Below, piece by piece: positions 12,097-24,255 of a stretch of DNA of 64,000 nucleotides; the first letter of the stretch is position 1, and each line of letters starts with the position of its first letter. The stretch is from Mycogone perniciosa (taxonomy: Eukaryota > Ascomycota > Sordariomycetes > Hypocreales > Hypocreaceae), in assembly GCA_025331125.1 (NCBI GenBank), contig JAOALB010000070.1, forward strand, positions 1-64,000, read 5' to 3'. The notes beneath the pieces were generated by a model. That model worked only from the letters and a program-made list of their open reading frames with translations, did no database searches and was not told the DNA's origin. Both the position numbers and the translations under genes were made by a program.

Positions 12097-12416
12097 GTCA
12101 TAGGCATTTGCTAGCAGATGATTAAAAGACACCCCGGCTTGCTCCACTGTTTCAAACAGCCATGCCAATAAACAGCGGATGTTAAATTGTATGTCCGTCA
12201 ACAAAGCTAATAGGTATCTGTTAAAGAAAACAGTTCTTCCCCCATCGCACGGAGGGTGAGATTCAATTGAAAAAAAAAACGACTGCTGACGGACTGGCTT
12301 GAAGCCATCCAGTAACACCCAGTAAAACCCCGCCACGCAGTCCGGGCTTCCCTTCCTGGTTTTGGGCGACCCACGGAGCATATCTCTCTTGAACGTCGGC
12401 AAAGCCAATGACGGGC

Positions 12417-13917
12417 TCATGGGTTTTCCCCTCGTATTTGCCAGAGGGATACAGGATCAATCACAGAGGGCAAATCCAATTGATGAATAGCGTCTCCGTG
12501 AGAGTGAATCTCACAATCCAGCAGCTGGATCTCAACTCGAAGTTCGTGTCGAGCATATCTGTAAGCTACCTTTTTCCAAACTTGGAGTACACAAGGCTCT
12601 AGCTTCAATTCCCAAGTTCCTCGCCAGGTAATCGAAGTCTCATCCTTGCGATATGTGAATGCACAGGCTTCTCTCTTAGCACCATTCCATAAGGTCATAG
12701 TTTGTAACTTTGGCATGCAAAGTGCAGCTTCCCCAGCATCCTGCAAGAGATGGATAAGGTCCAAGCGGCCTGAAATAGGGGTCATCAGCCGCGATGTTAA
12801 TATAAGGGATTGTAGGTGGTTCCATCTCCATTGCGGCAGACGTGCCATGAAAAAGTGCTGAGCATCAGCTATGAATGAAACGGAAAGTTGTTCAAGCTCG
12901 AGGCTTCTAGTCGCAAATGCTTCACCAACCGCGGGCGTTGTAATTCGGATAGGGTCTGGGTTCATATAGGAGTCTATACCTCGTTGGAGCTGGAATAGTG
13001 CGAGGTAGTCCTCGTTGAAATCCTCAAAAACTGATATTTTCCTGAGACCTTTTGGTAGGTGCGCATGGATCATTTCCCGATAATCTATATAATAGATATT
13101 AGTCGTCTACATTCTCCCCCTAGTATGAACATAGTTACATACCTTCATCCCATAGCCAATGCTGAGTAGGTTTATCCCATAGTTGCCATGGCTCATAAAC
13201 GATATACTCTAGCCGGGGAAGCTTTGACCATAGATACCACAAGGTAGGGGGGGCCCACTGACGACGGCATTGCCGACGAAGAAGGAACTTTGTGACTGCT
13301 TTCACCTGAGGGAGCTCTTCATGGAATTTTAGTGAGACCAGTTCATAGGGCCGTCGTATAGCACCAACATCGGGGACAGCAAACTGCTTGCCGTTTCTCC
13401 ATCCGTGTTTTGGATCATTGATTTCGATAGTATTATCCTGCTGCTGGTGTTTGGACTCAAGAATATCATCTTTATCTGCGGTTCCGAAGTAACAGTTCTT
13501 AAACCAGTGTTCTGAGTCGCTAGGTGAGTATGCATTGAGTTCCAGTGTCAGTCCACCTTCTTTCATTGGCTTCCAAGTGCTTAAAATGGAAAATAGCTTT
13601 GAGACTGCTTCGATAATAATCCTGTCATTCATTCGGGTCCATGTCTCAGACTCTGGCCGTCGGCAACATTGGCAGGAATATTTTCGAAGCTTTATATTCA
13701 GCCAAATGTGCCTAACTAGCCCTCTTTGTCGTTGAACTAGTTGATAGAATTCTTCCAGGCATGATTGTTCCAGCTTGAGCTGGTGGAAGTTCCTCCTCTC
13801 AATAATAGCCTGCCATTCTTTAGAGACAGTAGCGTAAGGAGCTTGGCGGCCACATCGTGTAAGTAGCTCCAGAATCATAATGCGTATCTCCGCTGGTAAT
13901 GAAGCCCAGTTTGGCAT
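12417..13917 (-). CDS. F-box protein, two exons
   Basis: Exon 1 (13917-13143) and exon 2 (13084-12417) are joined across a 58-nt intron with GTATGT donor and TAG acceptor. This gives DEDYREM at the junction and 480 residues in all. The N-terminus is an F-box (ASLPAEIRIMILELL then ATVSKEWQAII, residues about 5-40), which would bind Skp1 of an SCF ubiquitin ligase. The rest is a diverged, leucine- and tryptophan-rich region (LEQLSVSFIADAQHF, LQSLILTSRL) typical of large expanded fungal F-box families with unknown targets. The stop at 12417 follows IRGENP. Domain and structure are well supported; substrate is unknown. Confidence 0.82.
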
Positions 13918-14033
13918 GGCTTCTGTTTTTATTTTGGTACTTATGGCCGGTAGTCGGTAGCTTGTAGTAATTATCGGAGTGCTGTTCGTGGTAATGCAAT
14001 GATTTTGTCTGATGCCAGATGGGGATACACCGG

Positions 14034-14041
14034 CTTTTATA
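14034..14041 (-). promoter_or_regulatory. TATA box of the F-box gene
   Basis: TATAAAAG on the minus strand, about 117-124 nt upstream of the ATG at 13917. It is the only such match in the upstream region I inspected. Confidence 0.4.
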
Positions 14042-14727
14042 TCTCGGGGCCTCCCAAATTATTGATGACTTACGTAGTAGCGAAGTTTATTTTTAAAGTT
14101 TATATATCTTTCTAGCTTCGTATTTAACTAAACTGGCCAGCATCTTCCCCTCGTGGCTGTGATCACAGTAATAGACTTTCAGGTTCAGATTGCAGAATGA
14201 CCCAACAATGAAGATTAATACAGTTGTATCCTTTGCCAATCTTGGCCGCTGCAAGGCATGCGCCATAACTTAATCTGGCATCAAGTTTTGCAATTGCTGT
14301 AACAGCGCAAACCCTCAGATCATATAGCCATTGCTGTCATGAATCATCAAAGCTTGAGCCTCATTAGTGACGGCTGCATATGCAAGCGTGGACTCTACCT
14401 CTACGAGACATTTGGGTGCCGGGACTTTTCTAGTAGGCTGAAGGTTTCAGACAGCTTGTTCTTTGCTCGCGGATGAGCAATCCTGCCTTGCGAAGACCAC
14501 AGGGCCATTTTTCTAGCTTCAATGTTAGTGTGTGACTGTACGGCACTGAGTTATGGTAACAGCAAGGCCCTGAATGCCGATGCATTGGTCGTGCCATCGT
14601 CTCCGAGTTGTATATTATTTGAAGGGACAAAGGGAAATAAAGGTTGAAACAAACATAAACCATCTTTATCTAAAACTATAAGCATATAATGACAAAGTGC
14701 TATAGGCCCTTATTTATATTACATGCA
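14042..14727. other. intergenic, gene-free
   Basis: Nothing supportable. This is the upstream region of the F-box gene and the downstream region of the next gene. Confidence 0.5.
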
Positions 14728-16499
14728 TTAAATGCATACCTCTTGACCCCGACCCCAAATAACACCTAACCGCGTTATAATTCTCCCTCTTTGCTCGCCA
14801 TAAAACCCCCTAATAGTCCACTTCAAATTCCCTTCTAAATTTGGCGGCTGCTCTACCACCTCACTAACGTCATTCTCTGCCCTCGTGCTGCCCTCGCCAA
14901 GGTATCTGATTGTTGACACATCGAGCGGCCAGGTGGATTGCTTCCCCGTGCTATCTGCGCGAATAAATTCCACTTTGTCGACGTAGGATGGGCTATAGGC
15001 AGTGGAGCGTCCAGCTGTGAGTTTGGCAACGATAAGTGCTGAGGGGACCTCGCAGCTCCAGACCTGATGCTCAAAAGTACCGTGGGAAAGGCGCTGGCCG
15101 TTGGCGTATGTAACGTGCAGGCCAGTGAGTTTGCCGTCCTCGGAGGCGAAGCACAGTTTGCTAATAGTCCAGTCAAAGTCGATATCGTCTAGAGTATTGA
15201 ACACCTTGGTATCGATATCCCCTTCCCCCTCGCTCTCGTCTGCAGGCGACAAGGCAACGACCGAGTTGCCCATAAGGAATTTGTCAGCATAGGCGTTGTA
15301 ATCTGGGAGGACCTTGAACTTTCGAATGTTCTCTTGCAGTTTCCTGTTTAGCCCGAGTAAGTTTCTGCAGATGGGGGTCGAGAGGTTGGCTGTGGGGACA
15401 GGAAAAAAAGTGTCCTTGGACCAGACAACACCAAGAGAGCATAGGACAGGTGGTGTGTCTAAACCGCTGGCAGTGTGGGCAAAGGTGTAGAAGCCGTGGA
15501 GACTCCACTGGCCGCCGTCTTCTGGCCGTGCCCAAGTTCGGGCCTTGATGTCGGCGATCAGAAACGGGGCTTTAGATGGCTCCCCCGTTGACGATGTTGT
15601 TGGCTTCTGCTCGGCAGCTGAATCAAAGACGTTGTAGTTCGAAGTGGCTATTGCGATGGAGTTGATGACAGTTTGCTTGTTGGTGTTGGTACCCTCACGA
15701 ACAACCACCTCGACAATGATATCGGACCCATCTACAGCCAGATCCCAGATATGGCTCGCTTTGCAGTCACATATGCCATGGGTTTTATATTCGTTATTAG
15801 TGTACCTGATGCAAATCCTCTGTACGGCGTAGACACCGGCAAACCCTTGAATCAGATAGTCTTGGGCCTTCCGGGCACATTTTTGTGGGGATTTTTTCAA
15901 GTTGACTTCATAGTTGTGGAAGGGATGTTCAAGCAAGTAGACGGGCGGCTGCGCGTCCTGAGTTTGGTCGGGAGGCAAGAAACCGAGGAACAAAGCCGCG
16001 CTCTGGCGACGGCGATCGTACAGCCTGTGTTCAGCAAGGAGTAATCAGCCCATTTATCATGAAAGAAAAATGAGTGTGTCGTCACTTACTGGGAGCAACT
16101 GCTCAAATACCAACAGGTTCAAGAAATACGCATCGCGTGTCGTGTCCGTCGACAACTTGGGATTCTTAGCTACCAAGTCCACCTCATTTACAATATTGGC
16201 CATCTCGAATCGACAGACCCTCATAGCGTGTATTAAGCCTGAAATCGTCGGACTAAAGATAGGAAAATGAATCGGCTCCAACAAACTATCAGTCGCGTCA
16301 TCAATGATATTATGACCCGACTGGGCTACTTGTCTTTGGGCCTGTAGCGCATGTGTATGTACTGCTTTTGCTTCACTTTGTCGCTAAAGTTGCTAAGCGT
16401 TTTGTTGACCAGAAACTGGAACGACCTTGTATCCTCCTGGTTTGACGGCAAACGCTGGACCTTGGCCAGCTTGTATGTCTCCTCGTCCGGTTTGGCCAT
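14728..16499 (-). CDS. hypothetical protein with jacalin-like repeat motifs; gene model uncertain
   Basis: The main block (15993 or earlier to 14728, over 421 residues) starts in frame with LYDRRRQSAALFLGFLPPDQ. It contains two copies of a motif: WSLHGFY...LGVVW (about residues 163-191) and WTIRGFYGEQRGRIITRLGVIW near the C-terminus. The glycine and aromatic pattern recalls jacalin-type lectin repeats. Upstream blocks on the same strand look coding: an ATG at 16499 opening MAKPDEETYKLAKVQRLPS, then NIIDDATDSLLEPIHFP to NLLVFEQLLP at 16090. The first junction can be a 77-nt GT-AG intron (16362-16286) or a one-base frame change. The second has a good GTAAGT donor (16089) and an ACACAG acceptor, but the phases differ by one, so a frameshift or missed splice site is likely. 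The lectin call is tentative. Confidence 0.55.
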
Positions 16500-16519
16500 T
16501 TGAATGTGTCAACCTCAGT

Positions 16520-16580
16520 AACGGATTATTCCACATCACGGCACATTCCACATCACGGCACATTCCACAACATGACACAT
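16520..16580 (+). repeat. short tandem repeat CATTCCACATCACGGCA
   Basis: The unit ATTCCACATCACGGCAC is repeated about 2.5-3 times, the last copy degenerate (ACAACATGACAC). It lies immediately 5' of the jacalin-like gene start and abuts repeat copy B. Confidence 0.6.
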
Positions 16581-16838
16581 TCCTTCATTCCAGCGCACAT
16601 TCCTTGATTCCCAACTAGCTTGCAATAACAGCCGGATCCGTAAGTCAATGACGATATCATGACAGTCAGATTTCCTAGATTTCCTAGATCCGGATGGTCA
16701 TAATCAATTAATTAGCAAGTTTTCATGTATTTAAGCAGCCGCTTTTCCCACCTAACTTGGGACAAGCAAGAGTGTCGAATTCTATCATTTATGCATCTGT
16801 CAATGAGCCCTCATACTGTTGATATGTGATTGATAGAA
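16576..16838 (+). repeat. diverged direct repeat, copy B
   Basis: Same-orientation partner of 11842-12096. It also contains a small internal duplication, TTTCCTAGATTTCCTAGATCCGG, at about 16669-16691. Conserved anchors are CGGATCC, GTCAATGAC, AGTTTTCATG, AACTTGGGAC, GTCGAATTC, ATGAGCCCT and GTGATTGATA. The two copies flank the F-box and jacalin-like genes. Confidence 0.6.
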
Positions 16839-17201
16839 TGGTTGCACGGCCTCCCTTAAGCTCATACATAGCGTGAGAAATTTACTTCAACATGGCCTTG
16901 TAGTCCATACATCACATCAATATCACGACAAACTAGCGATTTTATGCATACTTCAGCAAGCCATTCTCCGGAAATACCGGTGTGATGGCGGTAATAATAG
17001 CCGTACAGGTAATGAGTATTAAAACTTCACAACGGGTTTTCATTTCCATTCTGGACATACCAGAAAACTGGTTCCGGATTAGGAATGCATACGGCAAGCG
17101 ACCCACAAATGCAGGTTCATGTTCGAAGGCTCAATATGACCATCACTTTTTAAAAATGCTTCATTGAATAGATCCTTAATTGCTTGCCATTGGAAGTGGA
17201 C

Positions 17202-17674
17202 TATGGCTAAATCGACGATATTCGAAGATACTGTAATTGATGTGTCGCATTAATTCAGCTCACTTAGCCGCAAATACAGTGTGCTCACATTTTGCTGGAT
17301 TTTGGTCTGACAGGATGAGACAGCTTCTTGCAGAGCAGAGCATGAAGTATCTCAGCGCCACGTTGGGGGATCTGTTTTTGAATGGGAATATGATGGGGAA
17401 ATACGCTCTCACTTCAATTGGGACAAGAGCGTATGTTGAAGAATTTACTAGTCACATTTATTCCCTTTTGGTGATATTATTGGACTCATCAGGGCGCTTC
17501 GCCTCGAATCTCCACCTTCAGATGACCAACATATTGGATCCATCTCTCCACACGACTGCATCTGCACCATCATATCCACCTCCATCTAACACATCTAGGG
17601 TGTCAAAGCCTCTCGTAACTCCTCCTGTGGTGTTGGCCGTGTTGTTCTCGACCTACCCCCATCCTGGCCGCTAA
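17202..17674 (+). other. weak coding-like stretch
   Basis: From the ATG at 17240 an open frame runs to 17674. Its middle (RMRQLLAEQSMKYLSATL, then YVEEFTSHIYSLLVILL) looks protein-like, but the C-terminal third is low-complexity Ser/Pro/Thr. I recognise no domain. It may be a remnant or chance. Confidence 0.2.
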
Positions 17675-17912
17675 CGCCATCGCCTTGCTCCAGTCTAAAG
17701 ACGACCAGAAGCGGTCCCACGAGCCCTACAGCAACTTTTACATGCACGGCTTCGGCGCTGATGCGGGCGCTCATAGCCACTGCTATCCAGTCAGCTTCCA
17801 TCTCGTTTAGTGGCTACTTTACCCTGAACGCCACATCGGAGTCATGCGCCAAAACGCTGTCCAGGCCTTCTGGGGTAGATGGCAACATGAACCTGTAGCA
17901 GAAATCTGCGGG
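17640..17912 (+). pseudogene. possible gene remnant
   Basis: A GC-richer stretch than its surroundings reads ANAIALLQSKDDQKRSHEPY then FYMHGFGADAGAHSHC before a TAG, and continues in the same frame with WGRWQHEP. The composition is coding-like but there is no start, no recognised family and an in-frame stop. Weak call. Confidence 0.2.
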
Positions 17913-18154
17913 CTAGTACTCCGTAGGTATTCTCATAAGATGGCGTCGTTGCAGAAGCAGACGAGCAGTATATATTTGATGCATCCAACACGCTCCCACA
18001 CCAAAACCGGATTCTGAAGGTTCAGTTGCTGTCACCCTTATGGTCTTCCTACAACCTTTCTCTTTTTTTCCCATCTCATTGTTGGATGATACATCATCAT
18101 CGTTAGGATTGCGCTCCTCATTATCTATCCTAATCATCTCTCCTCCTATCAGCT

Positions 18155-18559
18155 CTAACCCTTCAACTCATTCTTTAGGTTTCCTTCCTCAAGACGCACA
18201 GCCTCCTCAAACCAACTTAGCTTGCCTTCCGCATTTAGCTCCCCCATCACCCATACATCTCCCTGTGTAATGGTGGAATCATTCCGATGTCCAATCGCTT
18301 TGTGCTTCTCGGCAAAGACGTTTCCATTACGAACCCAACGCTCACTTCGCATCTCGACAGCCACATGGCTTTGTCTAATTCTCATGATGCATTCAATCAA
18401 GTTATCCACTGTCATTTTGTTTCCCTGAATAGTGACAAGGCAATCTTTGGCGAATATTTGTCGTACTGTTCCCTCCACTTCTGATTCCGGGCTAGCGTAG
18501 AATTGTTGAATTGCACTCGCCCATGCCTCACCGCTCGTGAAAAAGTTTGGGGAGGTCAT
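18155..18559 (-). CDS. small NTF2/SnoaL-like fold protein
   Basis: This is a 134-residue single-exon protein starting MTSPNFFTSGEAWASAIQQF. The pattern is that of NTF2-like/SnoaL-like domains: N-terminal helix with FYASPES, FAKDCLVTIQGNKMTVDNLI (short strand then helix), and C-terminal strands HVAVEMRSERWVRNGNVFAEKHKA and GDVWVMGEL ending in WFEEAVRLEEG. Fungal members of this size are often ketosteroid-isomerase-like proteins of unknown substrate, some within secondary-metabolite clusters. No cluster genes surround this one. The start is the first ATG and the only one giving the full first helix. Fold call moderate; function unknown. Confidence 0.68.
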   Translation of the reverse strand: MTSPNFFTSGEAWASAIQQFYASPESEVEGTVRQIFAKDCLVTIQGNKMTVDNLIECIMRIRQSHVAVEMRSERWVRNGNVFAEKHKAIGHRNDSTITQGDVWVMGELNAEGKLSWFEEAVRLEEGNLKNELKG

Positions 18560-20031
18560 TGTGATGTTTAGTAAGATTTCCCAAAGGATAAATCGTATAA
18601 AAATGCCTATGTTGACAGAGGATTAGGGTGTATGTGAGAGACAGGTGTCACTTATTCGGTAGTACTGGCTCGTATGTGTCTATGCTAAGGGAAGCGGGGA
18701 GTGCGGGGAGTGCGGAGTCTTTATATACACGTGGATGAACTGACAGGTGTCACTATGAATCTATTCTTATATTGGTATTATTGTTAGTAATCTATTATTA
18801 ATGCCATGTGAATCATTACTCATTGATGTAGTACTAGTAGTCATAAATACATTGAAAGTTACAAAAACAAACTAATGATGAATTCTAATAACTTTACGGA
18901 GTACTCCGGGGTTACTGCTCCTAATTATATCTAGTATCCACCCATGTCGGCAATAAGCTGTAGTCCTCTTAATATCTCCGATCAACTGCCTGTGTTTCTG
19001 GCAATCGCTGTTTTCTGCCAGCCACAGGATGACCGGTAAACTCTTGGTTCAGTTCTCTTTCGATGCTGCAGGAATTATGTTTTGGCCGCACATGTGGCTT
19101 ACAACATCTGACTGTCAGGTTTTGTCTCGTTATGACGGACATGAAAACTCTTTTTAATGGACGTTCGTATGTAAATCAGGATTTGCCAAGTCAAAACAGA
19201 GGTTGCTAGTGAGCTAGTCGCTAGCGATGTTGGAGTGGGATAAGCTGACATCCCTGACCACTACCACTAGAACCATCTTGGCTTCGGAACTCTTACAATC
19301 ACCTCCCCATTCCAGGGGTTCAGAGCCCTTCGAGCTTGATCAATGGTTCGCAAGATCGGGCAGGGTTATCGTCGCCTCTGAAATACAGCAGGTCGAGTAT
19401 CTTATCATTCGCATGAGTCTGTGGCAAATTGACTGATAGGCTGTCGAGATTGAATGAATATCTGGGCATGCATTCTCTTTTGAATTGTGTACACTACCAG
19501 ATATTGTAAAAGAACGGGAAAGTCTGCGATATCTAGCCTTGAGCTTCGGCCCAAATGCTACGTCTGACAAGAACAATAAGAAAAGCAAGGAAGCAACATC
19601 AGAAATGTGGCGACGATCGATATTAAAAGATCTACATGCGTGGAATAGCAAGTGAGGGTTCGATTTACATATAGTTGCAGTTATGTCCCGAGTCCGCATA
19701 CGGTTCATATATGAGGATGCCAGCGCCGAGCGTAACGTGGAGAATTCAGTCTTGGGTAACGCTCTTTGCCTTGTTGAAGATACTTCCCGGATTTGAACAA
19801 GGAGTTTAATTAAAATTGGAACTTTCTACACTTCTCTTGGCCGTCTTGATTCTCCCTCTGTGTTGCTCCAAAGAGCCCTAGCTTTGCAATTATCTATTGG
19901 CAGTAACCTGCACGTTGCATTCATTCGCGGGCATTGAAGAAGTTAGGTTACAGATCAAAATAAGAACCAATAAGACTCTGAAAGCTGGGTCGTCACCCAA
20001 TTCAGCGAAACATATATCTTAGCTGCCAAAA
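18560..20031. other. intergenic, gene-free
   Basis: Contains a GTATATAA-type TATA match on the minus strand at about 18719-18728, roughly 160 nt upstream of the SnoaL-like ATG, and a short GCGGGGAGTGCGGGGAGTGCGGA tandem motif at about 18693-18717. I see no gene in the remainder. Confidence 0.45.
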
Positions 20032-21845
20032 TTACACATCCACCGCGCGAGCGGAATCGATTGCTCTGATATGTTGTCCGTGATATCCAAAATGTACTGC
20101 CCAGTCGCACTCTGCCCTACCCAGTTCTTGCATGGTTTTAGCATCCAAGCACAGTAGATAGCTCTTTCTTTTGAATCCGTCCAGAACCACACTAAGAAGC
20201 ACTCCATCATCCTCCTCGATGGAATGGGGATTGGCAACGAAGATTGCTTCGCCTGGTGTATGTCCCCATGGGTTTTGCCAAAATGTTGTCTTGTTGGTTA
20301 TTGTATCAAGTTTGACAAGTCCATCAAAGAACGATGACATACCACGATCAGCCACACAATAAACATATCGGTGGGCCTTTGTAGCAAAACGAGGGTTGAT
20401 TGTTGGGAGGTCTCCCGATACAGACTGTGGGAACTGGCCCTCTGGGATTGCTTCCGGGAACACCCCGATTTCCAATGACTCACGCAGTTCTCTGGGCGGT
20501 GATTGTGAAGTAGGAACTCCTGGAAGGCGATATCGGGTATACCGGGCACGGGGGCGTTGGGCCGCTTTCTCTGAATTCGACTTTCCCAACAGGGTTTCGT
20601 AGTAAAATTGGTGCAGGATATCGAGATTCTCATATTGCATTACATCGCAGAGAATGTGGATGTGGCCATCTGAAGTTTCGGCCTCTTCAAACGCGTTGAC
20701 GGAATGGAAACAGAAAAATGAAGGGCTTTGAAACGCTGCTACGAGACCGCGGCCATGGTGACGGTCAACAACCAACCACGTGGCCTTCCGGTTGGCATCC
20801 CAAGGTGCGATGGCATCAAGGATATTATTTGTCTCTAGCATTGCTGCCCCTCCTTGTGCTAAGTGGGAGCCCCAGATGCACAGGATAACAAAATTCTTGG
20901 TCAGAAACAAGGAATGTAGATAAGCTGGCCGAATCGATTTTCCAGAGATTGTAGCCAAGATCTCGGTCTTGCCTGAAGTGGCACAAGTCTTGAACACTCG
21001 GTAGACGCAACCTTTGTGGACACTTAGATTGTAGTTGAAGACGTCGCCAGTAATAGGATCTGACCTGGCATGTGCGGCGGCCAGAGGCCCCGTCAGACTT
21101 GGGTGAAGAGCAGCTTGCTGGGCAAGGCCAATAGGCTCCAACGTCTTTGGGTCGAGTTCCTTGAGCATGCTTGCGTCAGACTTTGCCCAGAGTGAGTTGA
21201 TTCCGAAAGAATGAGTCGATGGTTGTGATGATGACGCTGACTTCAGTCCTGGGAGGTTTGTGGAGAGTGTGACGCCAATGTTCACTTCATCTTTGGACGG
21301 TATGAAGTCACTCTTGACCTTTTTGAAGAGGCTCGAGCATGGGTCATACTTCTGGGCAAAGGTAAAGTATTTCATGGTTCCCGTCTGTCGGATCGACTCG
21401 ATCTGGCCGTCAACATGCAATCGAGAGTTGTACACTACACGCGATGATGGCGACGGTGATGATGACGGAATTATTTGGAAACGATGCGTTTGAGAAAAGC
21501 CGTCGAACCAATGGGATAAGCTGACGGTACCCACGGGTGTCCCTTCAACCTGGTAAGCCCCCGGGCCCGTTCTGTATAGAGTGCCAGCAGCATATGGAGG
21601 AATTGTTCCCGTCACCTTAAGGTCCACAGGGTTGAGTTGCTCATAACGACCTTCAAACTATAGTGACGCGTTAGTAAATCTCGTAATAGCCAGTCTCGAA
21701 CGAAAAGATGACAAACTCCCGCAGCGTTCGGCCATTCTGGCCCCTGTTCCCTCGGCGCATCATTACTCGCAGCTGAACCATTCACATCTCCCCCAGCTAG
21801 GTGTGCCTGAATGTTCTGCAGGCGACTCAGTGAGCTTTTGGCCAT
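20032..21845 (-). CDS. carotenoid cleavage / stilbene oxygenase family protein (RPE65 family)
   Basis: Exon 1 (21845-21717) and exon 2 (21657-20032) flank a 59-nt intron (GTTTGT donor, TATAG acceptor), giving 584 residues. The protein belongs to the RPE65/carotenoid cleavage dioxygenase family. It has the family N-terminus (FEGRYEQLNPVDL, then GTLYRTGPGAYQ), the SLSHWFDGF segment, and candidate iron-binding histidines in AAAHARSDP, RPAYLHSLF, FFCFHSVNAF and the C-terminal HFGYHGQH. These enzymes are Fe(II)-dependent and cleave C=C bonds of carotenoids, apocarotenoids or lignostilbenes. The length is slightly shorter than retinal-forming fungal CarX types and closer to lignostilbene-dioxygenase-like members. 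No carotenoid genes are adjacent, so substrate is not assigned. Confidence 0.87.
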
Positions 21846-24081
21846 GTCGAGATTAGGAGAATCCGGCGTCCGAGGGTATGAAGGGAAGGGTCGAAGATGT
21901 GAAAAAAGATCGTTGATCAGGGCCTACAAGGAATCACTTCGGGATTTGTGGGTTTGTTGAAGTGATGACCGAGGTCGTATAACGCAGAAAATATAGGCCA
22001 CACTATCAGCTACAATTGTTGAGGCGTACAATTCACTTTCTGGCCCGATATAACCGTCCAAGGTGTCGAGGAATGAGGGGATAGCCGCCTTCTTATGTAT
22101 GCAGATCTGTGAGACGGGGGTAATGGATTTCCTTTGTCATACCTTATGTCATCAGAATTACCTTATCCACAGCTCTTTCCCTGTATGGTATAGATGGACG
22201 GCTTGTCCGGCCCCCTGATCTATATCTCCTTCATCTGAGTCCTCCGCCTGTTCCGTATGGATAGAATTGCCGAGGTTTTCTCCACACTTGTGGCCCGAGG
22301 TAGACCGTTCCTATATTGTGCGGAGTATGTAATACTCAGTGATGCGGCTAGAATAGAAAAATGCCGAACACACCACAAAGAGAACACCGTGCAGACGTCT
22401 TCGGTGTTTTTTAATACCCATAGCCATAGGTAGAGCTACGACAAGGCAAGGGATAAGTCTAGCTATTAATGGAAGGTGGAGTTGATAGATATATCATCCG
22501 TATCTTGCTGTCTAACATGCTAATGTTCTGTTCTGTGTGTTCATACACTCAATTCTGCCTTGGTACTGCTTACGGCACCAATTAGCGTCTTTACTTCGGA
22601 TCTGAAGTGGCACGAGACCGCTTTTGGGAGCCACGAAACCGCTCCTGTTTTATACCCACCAAATGTCCCCAAGCCCAAGCTAACACAGTGGCAGTTCCAA
22701 CTAGATTCGGTGGTGCGCTCGCAACACAACTTTTGCGGTCTAATGTGAGGTTGGACACAAGGCAGTCCATGAAGTGGTGACACACCAGCCCTGGCGTTTC
22801 GGTACATGTAGGGGTCTTGACTTTGTGAACACTCTCTGTATCAATCGATTTAGGGTATAATGTTTGTGAAGAAAACCGAACCCTGTCATGGGTGGAAAGG
22901 GAGAGAGCTGTCTGGGCGCAATAGATATAATTTCCCTCCTGTTTCCAGTTATGTAACCACCATAGCAATACACATCTAGAAACGAGCGCAATTCTTATAC
23001 CCTAGTTCACAGATACCTCTTATAATAGCCCTACTTAAGCACCTTCTTACACAAATTACCTTATCTCTTAAATTATACCGCAACCTCTATAGAAGATAAT
23101 GAGCTGATTTTCAGATGTACCATTTGACAGGTTACGTATAGGTACTTATTTGGCTATGTGGGTATGTGGTTTGGTTTCTATTCCATTGACTTTCCGTCGT
23201 TTTTTAACCAGTTGTGGTAGCTATTCTTATACGGTGATGGCAAGTTAGAATCTTCCTGCCTTGACAGGTACCTAATCAATTGCCATCAAGAGGCCGAAAC
23301 CAAGGTACTAAATTACCACGACAATGGAATTAAGACAGAGAAATCCTTTGCGACAATCACTGAAGACTTCATACATCAATGCATTATGGCAGAAAATCCA
23401 GACCTAGAAGATCTTCCGGGATCTTGTCTACCTGTGATTACAAACTTTGAGTATATTGCAAGGGTTGTATGCCCTACCTACTCAATAGGCAGGTTTGAAC
23501 TGGGCTTCTTAGCTTCCAGAGCTTTAACCCTCATCACAGAGCAGAAAGACCTTCTCTTAGAAGAGGTATTTTTTTTACTTGATATGTTTGCTTAAGGGTG
23601 ATAGGTGCGGTGTAGCAACGTCCTTGTTACTATGGAATAATATATCCAACGCCGATCAGGCTTATCTGAGGACGTTGCACTGTTCTGTCTGATCAAGTAT
23701 ACGTAGGCATCTAATTGTTTGCTTTGAGGTAACTAACATAAAAAAATGGTACTGTTATATGATGGAAATTCCACCCTCTATAATGCGTGATAAAAACGTA
23801 CATCGGGTATAGGAACTACCAAAAATTCTTACTGTTATATTATATCTTTCTAAATCATTTCTTCTAGTTGCCTCTTCTTGGGCTAATAATCTACAAAAGT
23901 TTGCAGGACCAACGATATCCTCTCTCTTGAGAAGGAAATTTTATGTATGACTTAGACACTATTCCTAGCCGCTGTAAACCAACTGTTAGTCTCGGTAAGG
24001 CTCCAGACAGCTCGAGGACCTTGTTCTGTTGCTATATGTCAAACACGGTGACGTAAAACTGCGCTATGTGAAGCGAAAAAC
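21846..24081. other. intergenic, gene-free
   Basis: No supported gene. A hairpin-plus-T-run lies at about 22384-22412: arms AACACCG and CGGTGTT, then TTTT. The plus-strand frame 23386-23595 has no recognised domain. Confidence 0.45.
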
Positions 24082-24255
24082 ATGATCGTTTCTTATGCAG
24101 ATGAGTTTGGTCTGTGGCCTCAGAAGCTGTTGGATGATGACTCTGATGACTTGGATCTCTACACAAGGCGAAATGTCTGCGTGGATATCAGACTGCTGCC
24201 AATTGCAACCTGCGATGGGGATATGTATCTTTGCTCTGCTCATGTCTTCGTTTAA
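24082..24255 (+). other. short coding-like ORF, 57 residues
   Basis: Opens MIVSYADEFGLWPQKLL, continues with an acidic DDDSDDLDLYTRRNV stretch and ends with CDGDMYLCSAHVFV. The composition is protein-like but there is no known domain. It may be a terminal exon or remnant of a larger gene. Confidence 0.2.

Noticed and set aside
16286..16362. Firm call of an intron at 16362-16286 in the jacalin-like gene
   Set aside because: The segment also reads as plausible coding sequence after a one-base change, so I left the model open.
20032..21627. Carotenoid oxygenase starting at the GTG at 21627
   Set aside because: A clean 59-nt intron joins an upstream exon with an ATG at 21845 and restores the conserved family N-terminus.
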